64,000 nt of DNA, taken from Heliocidaris erythrogramma (lineage: Eukaryota > Echinodermata > Echinoidea > Camarodonta > Echinometridae). The stretch spans positions 11,707,330-11,771,329 of the forward strand of contig CM046870.1 of assembly GCA_025617745.1 (NCBI GenBank), written 5' to 3'. Shown here piece after piece: positions 32,541 through 43,900 of this stretch. The first letter of the stretch is position 1; every line of letters starts with the position of its first letter. The position numbers and the translations under genes are program-made. The notes beneath the pieces were generated by a model that searched no databases, was not told where the DNA came from, and saw only the letters and a list, made by a program, of their open reading frames with translations.

Positions 32541-35500
32541 AAGTAATATTACCGACCAGTCATAATACCGACCATTAAAAGGAGCGACAAGTCGCAATCT
32601 ATGGGCAGTTTTACAGTTGGCTGCTCCTTTCTCTGGATCAAAGTTAAAAGGGACTTCAATTTATCGCATGCAGCTAATAAAAGTTTGCACATTGACCCAA
32701 ATTTGACTGAGTAAACAAGATCGCGCGTTCTTTATTCCAGTATTTGAATCTCATTGGTCGGTTACGTATGTAGGGATTCGAGTTAACGATCACGCGAGGA
32801 ATTCGGCAATAACGTTCCTTCGGTAGCGCACGATTGGACCTGATTGTATCCGAATTTCCCCGAGTCAGGCCAACTGGTCAGGCCCATGGATTACGACTTG
32901 CCACTCCCTCTAAGCGTATTATAAGCATCTAGCGCACGTCTTGCAAATCAACACATGGGACTACATGTACGCGTAGAATGCTTACATGTAGCAACGTTGA
33001 GAACAGCCAAAATAGAGCAAGATGAGGAATAAAAACGTAAGTATCATCAATTTATTGTTAATTTTTCATATTTTCATTAAAATAATCTCTTTTTATAAAT
33101 TGCCATTGACTTAATACATGTATGTGCAGGGGTCGGTAATAAAACACACTTCTCCCTCTATGCGTAAAATGAGATGACTCTATTGCGACGTCATTTCTAC
33201 AAGAACGCGCAAGTATTATCGCTCGTCAGTACCTGGATCTTGTTCCCCAGTATTTGGGTACTAGTCTGATGAATTTTCATTACGTTTCATGAAGATCGAA
33301 TCTTTGGCGTAGTCGTTGGAAACATCGTTCAAGAGGTCGGTATTAGTAGGCATCATGATACTGTCTGTACTTTGTACTAAATTGTAGTGTAGGCTAGTCA
33401 CTCAACGTCTCAAGCATAAAATATTGTCAGTAGACAGTAGGCCTAGGCCTACTCAGACATACTCATAATTGGAACAGACAATCATGTGTCAATTGTATAA
33501 TTAATAATTTTGAGTAGGCCTAGATCTAACATATCTTGTAACAATTAAATTTAAAGTACTTTAAATTCATGCAGAGGCTGAAAATTTCAATTTCAGCCTC
33601 GGGTCTAACTTACTTATAATATTAACAGTTGAGTTAGAACTTAGAGTACAATTTGTTAGTCTAAGTCTAACTAGTTAGATCCATATGAGCACTCGACTTG
33701 GAATCACTCTAGTCTAAAGTTAAACTTAAAGTTCTCTGAGTCTGAACAAGACAAAGTCAAAACCAACATGACTGCTGCTGCAAACGGACAGGATTACCAG
33801 GCCCAACTGACCCGGCCGCGCCGGCCGCGCCGGCTAGGCGCTGCGCTTCATGAGTGGCTTTGGCTTCGCAATGGCCGGGGGCCTGTGTTAATGCGCTAGC
33901 TAGCAAGCTAATTTAATCTAGGCAAGACATAATTATTGACCCTGTGCTATCTACTTTACCTTGAGTTTAAGTGACATTGTAATTCTTCTTACCTGTCTAA
34001 AAGTCAATGATAATTTACAAGATCCAACTTGTTATATCTAAACCCGTTTCATGCTGGGCCTGAGCAAACTCGACTGTCAAAGTTTCGTTGTTCAGCTCAG
34101 CTTATAATCATCCGGCGCGCGGTAGGCTAGCGCTAGGCGGCCGGCCGTGCCGGCCGAGGTCGTCGGTACGTCGCGGATAGGCTACATGGAGAGCGTCAGC
34201 TCTTAAGCTCAGCTAGTGCATGCTGCCATGCATGCAACAACTCTCTCCCTCTCTCTCTCTCTCTCCCATCCCTCGATCGGTTACTGCCTTCCATCATGCA
34301 CTTTTCCGTTCATTTGCTAGATCTCTCCCCCTCGCCCCCCTCCTCTCTCTCTAGCTTAATTTCTCGATCCCTCCTCTCATTCTTTCGAATATTCTGTCTC
34401 ACTCGTACACTTCATCCCCCCTCGATCTCTCTCTCGATCTCTCTTTCTATCCCTCTCTTTCTCTCTTTTTTCCCTCAAATCCCCCCCCATCCCTCCCTCT
34501 CTGGTCACTAAATGCACAGAAAAAGAAGCGATTGGATATCATGTAAACAGGCCAACTTGCAAGTCTTAAAATATAAAACAGCTAAAACATTTCAGTTGTC
34601 ATGTCTTCTATGGCATATTTAAAAAATTGGGTTTATTTACTCTTACAACCAATTAAGAATATTTGAACTTACACTGAGGGTCATTATTTATAAAGAGAAC
34701 AACTATGACAAATGTACTCTCTAGAAATTAAAAAAAGAATGAATTTTCACTCTATATATTTAGTCCCCTGGTCAGTAACCAATCGATCAACGAACTGTTT
34801 AGGAGTAAATATTGATTTGCTCTCTCAAAAGAATGAAGTGAATTTTCACTCTATTTTCACTCCCCGGGATGTCAAGTCAGAGGTCACTCAACTCATGTTA
34901 GAGAGAGTAAGTTGTCTGTAAAAAAATTTACACCACTCCATACGATCTGTTTATGATTTTAAAAATATGAATACATGTATTTCTAAAATATAAATTTTCA
35001 ATGACAAAATACAATTTTTCATTTCTCAGAAGATATCCTGATTTATGTGTCATATTTCTTGCATTAAAATCTGGAAGAGACTGGAAGAAACTTTTTAAGC
35101 ACTTTTCAAAAATATAGATGCAGCAAATTTTGTTTAATAACTTAAAACAAAACCCATAGAAGGTATATATTGAGAGATTTCTATACTACAAGTAACAAGA
35201 AATACACAGTGTAATAATGTATTCTGTGTTAAGGCAATTCAGGACCTTTAAAAATTATGATTTTCCATACAGTCATAGTTATTTTTATTAGAACATTATA
35301 CGTACAATTATCATCATTATCATCATCACCACTGTACATTTCATAAAATACATGTATTACTAGACTATGTACATGTTCCGCGTATAATCATTCCACCACA
35401 CTATTATTTTTCTTCAAATAATGTAATGATTCTACTGTATATCTACAACTTTGATACAACACTGATATCTCTTATAATTCACAGCGAGTAAGTACATATA

Positions 35501-36942
35501 CATGCACATATCTAGTATGTTGTCAGATGGATACATTTGTGATTAAACAATTCCAAAACTATTTTACCAAATCTAACAGTTCTGATTGTCAAATTCATAT
35601 GAAAACTTTGTACTTCCAAACACTCTTCCAATTGTTTACAGTACTCTGTTACAAATACTAAATTGATTAGAAATTAATTTCTTTGGTATAACAAAACACT
35701 ACGACATGCATTTAATTCAACTGCATGAAGTGATATTCCAAATGAATTCCAAATGACACCATGATAATTCATAACTACCATCAATTCATTTTATCTTCGT
35801 AAAGCTTACCTTTCCAGTGTACTTAACAAATAATTCTTAAATGCAGCAAACTATAAGCCTGTAGAAAAACCTTATAATAAAAATAAATATTTATAAATGT
35901 AGATGTGGAAGATGCCCACATAGTTAGTTAAATACTAAACAGGGGCACTTTTTCTACCATATGAGCGGCAAGAAGATAGGAAGATCAACCCGAGAGAAAA
36001 TAAAATATCTTTGATTATGCACACACATGCACTCGAAGAAAGTCGAGTAGGAAAGTTTGAAGATTATTATACATTTTTAAGCAAGTTGTTGCAATACAAA
36101 AGCTATTAAGAGCACAGAAAATGTCAGACATAAAATATCCACCATAATTCATCAAAAATATATCCTCTATCCTGTTACTAGGAATACACAAGCATGAAAT
36201 ATTTAATCATCACTATGTATAATTCAGCCAATCCAAATTAATTCATTATATATTCATAAGGTCAAGATCATACTGCCTTTTAGCAATATCGACATTCCTG
36301 AAATTCCAATTCAGTGTTGTGACTCGGTAAACCAACTCAATAGATCACTGTGGCAATACTCTGTGTTGAAATATATGGCAAGAAGCAATATTCTGCGGTA
36401 ACGGTAAATAGCTTTTCACAACAACAGCAGTTGTGCCTACAAACTGATCTGTGCGTTAAAGGGTACCAATCACCCAAAAGATATTTTGTTCAGCATGTTA
36501 GAGGTTCCATGTCGCAAAACTATATTCAAATTATGCGCAACCGATATTGATGTATTGATGTATTATATTGATATATATATAAAGATATAATGCAAGTTTA
36601 AATACACTCTCAATAAATGTACGAGCGATTTGTGATTAGACTAGTCGACGCATCTTACATGTTCACCAGGAATAGTCTGAAACCCAACTCCGAATTTGGT
36701 TTCGTGTGCGCACTTTTCTTTTATCCTGTATTTTCTTTATACTCCTTAGCTGTTAACCCATAGAATTCCATGTAAAGTTTTTTTGAGGTTGCTTTCATAC
36801 ATTCTAGCCATACACAAATTATTTTGGGGGTGATTGACACACTTTAAGATAAGGAAATTTGAAGCGCAGTATGCATCTCAATTCTGTCGCAAGTTTGTCA
36901 AAGCAGTTTGCCACTCTATGTCTGAATGGGTCTTCAGTAGTC
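32541..36942. other. intergenic region, no gene supported
   Basis: The first 1.7 kb is relatively GC-rich in places (GGCCGCGCCGG near 33,810 and GGCCGGCCGTGCCGGCC near 34,140), which could mark a CpG-rich regulatory zone. A short ATGAGGAATAAAAAC|GTAAGT near 33,023 resembles a tiny first exon, but nothing confirms it. A CT microsatellite lies at about 34,240-34,500. From 34,550 to 36,900 it is AT-rich with no feature. Confidence 0.5.
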
Positions 36943-37902
36943 CTATTCTTTCTCTAAATCCTTCACTCGATCACCGAGAGAGACGACACTCTCTGTTCTC
37001 ATGTACTCTTGTGTCTTCTCCCTCTCTCTCAGTTTACCCTGAGATTGTTCAACATCCTGTGAAGTGACATTTGACCTTTCACTTCGAATGGAAGACATAG
37101 AGGAGTAGGACACCCCTTCCTCTGCAGCAGTGTTTCTAACAACGGCTCGTGCAAGCTGATTTGCCAGCATCCTGACCTCTCCTGACCCAGGGTTGTCACC
37201 CGAGTGATCTCTGACCTGCTTGGGATGATCATGCTTCATGCTTGCTTCAGAGGAGCTTCTCCCTTCCTCGACTTTGTCGACGTCATCACGGCAGTTCAGC
37301 CTTCTAGACTTGGTAGGAGAAGCTGCCCTAGAGCTGCTGCGACTCCCAGCCACACTCCCTGGATTGACGTCCGTCATGAAGACACTCCCATCGTCCGCCT
37401 CCTCCTCCTCATTCCCACTCTCGAAGCTGTCATCCTCATATGCCAAGGCTGCTTCTTCATCTCGGCGGCTGGATCTTGTGCTCTGAGGGTGAAACGTTAC
37501 CGAGGTGTACACGGATGGTGTGAATGAGGAAATGCTGCCGGCATCGTTAGCGTTGTGACAGCAGCGATGAGTGCTTCATCTTCATTCCCATCCTCTCCTC
37601 CCTGGCTTCCATCATCTTCCGCTTTCCGCCTCCGATCATCCTCACTCTTTCTAATCTCATCTTCATCCGTCTCCCCAATTTCCTTTCCAGTGGAGCTACC
37701 AACCCGATTATCTAGTTCAGCATCATCATCTTCCTCTTCAAAGTCGTCCTCATATTGGCTCTCCTCCACATTAGCAAAATCATCCTCCGTTGCCATGGGA
37801 ACATTGCACTGAGGTGAGGAGGCTTCGCTTCGACCAGGTTCCAAAAGTTTCTCAAGTACTGTAGTGTTGCTGCGTTGCTCTTGCTGCCTCTTTATCTCCA
37901 TT
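36943..37902 (-). CDS. coiled-coil gene last exon, with frame break
   Basis: The acceptor TGTGTAG| adds A to the preceding AG, then MEIKRQQEQRSNTTV continues through acidic runs to DEALIAAVTTLT. Near 37,545 the protein-like frame changes: downstream coding resumes in another frame (SISSFTPSVYTSVTFHPQ, then YEDDSFESGNEEEEADDG) and ends VKDLEKE and TGA at 36,943. No usable intron lies between; the GT..AG pairs are only 20-40 nt apart. A 1-nt indel in this allele or in the assembly is the simplest reading. Confidence 0.75.
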
Positions 37903-40900
37903 CTACACAATTATAACATTTAAAATCAAAGCGCTTTAATTTTGGTCATAGATGTAGAATGGAAATTTCAGTGAATATCTACAGTAAATTTGTCAATGCA
38001 ATTTTAATTCAAAAGAAATAAGAAGTCTTACATTTGTCTGCTTAGTATCTAATGTACAAGTAATCCAGTGCATGTACTGACACCTTAAAAGGGACAGATT
38101 GGATTACTTTAACTGTCAAGAGTACATTGGTTGAACTAAAAATATGGCACAAATAAATTAGTTTATAGCAAAAATGCAAGATAATACAATTCCCATGATT
38201 CTGTATGTTCCAGATTTACATGTATTTCATGGACTATATTTCTGTGTCCTGCTATAGATATATTTGCTATCAAGAACAATGAACGATGTGAAAACACCTA
38301 CTATAATGTCAGCAGAAATGAAATAAATATGATACATAAAATATATAGAATACAAAAAACAAAAGCAACAAAAAGATAACGTAAGTAACAGAAATATATG
38401 AAATGAAAGAAAAATATTAAACAAGAGATATAAAATAAACAAAATGAATCAAATTAATTAATACAATAAAAAGAATAAACATAAATTGTTCTCACCTGAT
38501 GCCTGGGGGTAGTTTTGCAAGTTCTCTTTCCTTTGCTTCTTGGGCATCCCTCTCCTTTGCCTGCCAATAAAATGTGAAAGAAAGGTAACATCAATAGTGT
38601 AGAGGTGTTGTGGTCTAGTGGATAAGTTACCAGACTGCAGATCAGAAGGGACAGGGTTCAAATCCCAGTCACAGTGCTAACGTTCTCTGGCAAAACATTA
38701 ATCTACATATCCCACACTTGACCCAGGGAAGTGATTAGGTACCGGTAGGAATTACTTCCTATAAAGTTTCAGTTCCTTCATTAGGGCAGCTGAGCTGAGC
38801 TGGGGTGACAATCTAAAGCTCTTTGGAAGCGCATATACAGAGACATTGATAAATATGTTATAAATGCTATGTATGTATTTCAAATTTCTGGGATAATAGA
38901 GGGAGAATGAATGAAATTCCTATACATGGACACATAAATATATTTTTTGGTCTTTCTTACGGCTAATAAAATCAGATTACATGGATAATGAGAAGCTGCA
39001 AATGCTAACATTTCTGTGCGCTAATAAAACTGTCTTCCTCATTGGCACAAAAAAAAAATTGTTTTCATTTGTATTATTTACACTAGTTTCCTTTTAGCAT
39101 GTCATTCTGGGGGGTAACATCCAGCAACAGATAACAAAATTAAATTATTCAGCTTTAATACTTACATCATCCAATTTATGCACGTGTTCGTGTTTACATT
39201 CACCATGTAGAGATAAAGGTGCTAAAATAATGCTATGCTTACCTTGGCCTTTTGCTGCTCTTTGTATTTCTTTACTTTTTCTCTTTCATCTGAAAATAGA
39301 ACATAAAAACAAACCCGTTTCTAGAGTTTTCCTGCATGTGGGAAATTAGAAAACAATATTTACAGGAAAATGTGTATATATGTGTATTTACATTTATATA
39401 TTTTCAATCAAAAGCTAAAAAATAGAATTAAAGCATATATTATATTTTTCCCAGTAAAAATTGTGACCCTCCACCACAAAACGACCAATAAGTCGGAAAT
39501 TTAGGTTTTTTAAATTTCAACACAGTTTGAAAGCTTAGATTCTAAGCTTTAAAATGATATATAACTTGTGTTGTATGGACTAAGCAAACCCTTGTAAATT
39601 GCTATGAGAATGTCAATGTGTCAGACAGACTAATGACCAAAACAATAGAGAAAAGGTTCTCTAAAGAAGAGTGACCATTTAAAAGCGCCTAATCTGTATC
39701 CTATTGTTCATCGCACAAAAGGTTGAGTCAAAACTCCCTATCATACACTGTGAAGTACTAATTGGATTGGGTTGAAACTTTCCATACTTTCAGAATAGAT
39801 ATATTTCTATGTTTGTTTAAATTTTGAATATCAGAAATTGCATAGTTTTTACGCTATACCACAAAAGCGATGTGAAGTACAATCCCAGCAAGTTGACACA
39901 AAAGGTTTGAATTTCCAGGAAAACATGGTCATTTTGGATGAGAATAAAAACATATTTCAACATGGTATTTTAACGTGAAATTTTGTCAGATGGTAGATTA
40001 ATAAATGAACTTTCAGAAAATACAAAAAAATTAAAATCAAAATTTCCACCCCCAACCACATTTTTCAGCTGTTTACTCTAGAACTCCCATTGCGACTTAT
40101 TGGTCGTTTTGTGGTGGAGGGTCACAATTAATAAAAGAATTTCTGCTGAGAAGTGGGGAGCAGTGTCAACCTTAATTCCAGGCGAGAGGGAAAGCTTAAT
40201 CAGATTCAAACACCATTTGCAAACTAATACTGTTTTCATACTCACTGCCAAAGCGTGCTTAGTCAGCGCTTCGTCGGCTTTAATAGTACTGAGCTGCTAC
40301 TTTAAGCCCTGATATACTTTCATATTACAGGAGCAAGGCCGCATCGCATCTGCTATCCACATTTGTTGACATGGTTTCTGCCGCCTCTTATTCCCACACT
40401 TATTTATAAGGTGTTTTGTTTTGTTTTTATATTTTCTTTACTTTCTATCTTTCTTTATGTTATTCTCTGTTTTTATCCTTCTTATTTTCATTATTTTACC
40501 TTTTGTTATTCTTTGGTTTTTTCTACTATCTTCTTCTCATGCTATCTTTCCTCATGTTACTCTTTGTTTTTATCATTCTATCATTCATTATGTTATTCTT
40601 TGTTTTCCTTTTATAATTCTTGATATTTTTTTGTTTTATCTTATGTTATTTTTTGTTTTTTTCTACTATCTTCTTCTCATGCTATTTTTTCTCATGTTAT
40701 TATTTGTGTATCCTTCTATCTTTCCTCATTTTATACTTTGTTTTTATCATTTTATCTTCTTTTCTTTTTATCTTTCCCTATGTTATTATTTCTTTATCAT
40801 TCTATTTTCTTGTCATTCCTTTAATATGTTATTCTATCTTTCTCTATGTTATTCTTTGTGTTTATCATTTTATCTTCTTTATATTTCTCTCTTCCTTATG

Positions 40901-43900
40901 TTACTCTTCGTTTTTTATCATTCTATCTTTCCCTATGTTATTTTTTGTTTTTCATTCTATCTTCTATTCTTTCTATCTTCCCTATGTTATTTTTTGTTTA
41001 TCATTCTATCTTCTATTCTTTCTATCTTCCTTATGTTACTCTTTGGTTTTATCATTCTATCTTCTTTTCTTTCTATCTTTCCTATGTTATTCTTTGTTTT
41101 TATCCTTCTATACGACTCAACCCACTTCCGGTCAGCACTTAGTCCGGACTTAACCTTGCTCGAGAAATGGTTTGAGAAGTTGGCTTTTAGGCCCGACTAA
41201 AAGCTGGTTTATTCAAGTTGATACCTTTCATATTAGCTTTGGTATCACGGCTTAGTCACGGTAAAGAAAAAGTAGAGTTCTGGTCATGCAATTACATTGT
41301 GAAAGAAACTGTCCCAAAGGAATTGGTAAAGGTTTACCATGTCTACATAAGAATTGTTTTATACTGTGTTGTTTTGGAATCATCAAAATAGATAAGAATT
41401 AGACCAAATCTCACTGAAAAGCACCTGTACTGCACACAGAAATGGGTATATGGGACTACACACACAAGTGGCGTGAATGTTCCCACCGAACATTTCAGTG
41501 TTATTTACTCGTCATATTTCGATTATAAGTCTAGAGCATTTGAAGAGCAATCATTTTCAGGGGATGTTTCTACTATGATGTTCTTCCAAACTGACATAAA
41601 AGGAATGAGAAAGCTCACAAATTATTTTTCACCTTTCCCAGAACTCACGATTTCCTCAAGAGTCCGGACTAAGCACGCTTCTACGCCTAATATGAATAGG
41701 GTATCATATCCTGTCTAGCAATAGAGATTGGAGTTATGGAGAGTTATCTGTTATTATCACAGCTAGTGACTTTACCGATTTATCAATCTAAATTCCTAAA
41801 AGTAGTGAAATACAATTTCAGAAATTCATGACTATTTTCTTATTTAATCTAATATTGTTAAAACTTTTACGAGTGTGTTTCTCTAATTTTTTGCTTCCCT
41901 TCAAAGCAAGTTACTACCAAGCCCATTTCAGCTTTTAACTCTGTGTTTTCCAGAGAATCCGTTCACATATAACATAACTTCTCACCATTTTGCTGCCTGT
42001 ACCTCCAGGCTTCTTCAGCATTTAACATAGCATGGACACTTGTTGAGATCTGCTTCACTTTACCCTGTAATGGATTATGAAAGGATCCAAAGAGAGATAG
42101 AGGGAGAGAACAGGATAAACAGAGAAAAAAGAAAAGGAGAGAGACAAAGAGATAAAGATTTTCTGAGAGAATGAGAGAGGAGAGAGAGAAATAGAATACA
42201 GATCAAGAAAGAGGGGTAGACAGACAGATAGATAGAGGAAGAAAGAGAGAGAAAAAGGGTATGTTGGGGAGGATTTGAGAATGAGATTGAAAGACATTAT
42301 GGTCATGACAGAGTTTCTGCCTACACAGGAAGGCATACTATTCTAAAATGGGGTACAACATGATGAATGCCCCCCCCCCCCTTGAAAAAAAGTACTGCAA
42401 AGTAATGCAGTAGTACTGCAGTAATCCTGCAGTACTCACAATACTTTTGCAGTACTTGTGGTACTTTTGCAGTACTTTCTGAGGTAGTACTGCAGTAGTG
42501 TAGAAACTTTGAGGTACTTGCATAGTACTCGTGATAGATGATGCATCATTTTTCCATTGTCACAAATGTGGCAATGAATGCTTAGTGTGCTCTGATGTCC
42601 TAAAAAGATCAGTGACCGAGTTTAAAAAAAAATAAGTTGAATGTACAAGAACTGGTCATGCACCTGAATGCATGAAGCGTGTGTGTGAGTGTGTATAGAT
42701 CACCAATTATGACGGGAAACAAACTATTTTGCAGATTTTAGTTCTGTTGCTTTTTCTTTTTATCCTTTACTAAATCCTTTCTTTTTGTCACTAATTTTCC
42801 GTTAGAAAGTATGAACTGTAGTTTGGCATGAAAGAGCAAGCAAGTTTAATGTGGGGTGTTTTTTTTTTCACCGCGGCGTGGTCAAAAGTTGGGGGTGCGG
42901 TTTATAGAACGTTATTTACGGTACTTCTGCAGTACTTTTTGAGGTAGTACTACTGCAGTACCTGTACAGCAGCTGCAGTACCTGTAGTACAGGTACTGCA
43001 GTACTTGGGTCCAATTTACTGCAGTACTTTTTCACAAGGGCCCAAAAAAAGCTGTTACTTCATGGTGATATCCTAAAATTATAGCTACCTTGCTTTCACT
43101 TACACAAGCTGAATGGAGTATACATTTACATAGAATTCAGCTAAAATGACACATTTTTTTTGTTGCAATGTCAACAAAATCCTTTAAAGGTGTCACAAAA
43201 GCAAGCAGCCAAAAACAGATATGAAGCAAGGCATTTATAGATATCAAGCAATTCTCAGTACCTGCCCACACCCCTCCCCCTCCCAATAAGGATAAGCATA
43301 ATACATGTACAAACCTGATGCCTGACTTCATAAGGAATCATTTGTTGCCTGAAGCGATAAACAGTGCTGATCTTGTCTGCATCAATACCTTTCTGAAAGA
43401 GAAATGATAACAAATAAAAGAAAGAGCTTATAATAAATGGCTCTAAAGTGGGGTGCCTTTCACATTTTTTAAAAATGCTTCATGTGTGTTTTTTTTTACA
43501 TTGGTTGTATGACACATAGCATGGGCAGAAATATGCAGGAATTTTCTTTATGGGGGGGGGGGGGACAATTGCTCCTGATCATTTCGCTACACCGAACAAA
43601 TTCATATCTTCAGACAAAGAAAGAAAGAGGCAGACAGAGAAAGAAAGAGGTGAACAGACCCTTACAAAAATGTCCTGTGGTATTCTCTGTGGTACTTGTC
43701 TTTACCACACAAAATACCACAGGAATATATGTTACCACAGCTGTTAACAGGTACACCTGTGGTACTTTAAAATATACCTGTGTGGTAATGTCAACTGGTG
43801 GCTGTGGTATTCTTGTGGTCCTGTTGTACTCATGTGGTACATCCGAAATACCACATGAATACAAGTTGCCACACAATATACTTGTGTGGTAATGTCACCT

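Noticed and set aside
33023-33042. Tiny first exon ATGAGGAATAAAAAC with GTAAGT near a GC-rich zone
   Set aside because: No downstream exon on the plus strand could be joined; too short to support alone.
34240-34511. Ser/Leu-rich 71-codon frame
   Set aside because: CT microsatellite translation.
37497-37560. A short intron to explain the frame change
   Set aside because: Only GT..AG pairs 20-40 nt apart exist, below workable intron size for animals.
40416-41200. Overlapping long open frames (up to 259 codons) rich in F, Y, L and S
   Set aside because: They run over a TC/TA-rich minisatellite in several frames at once; there is no splice context or conserved motif.
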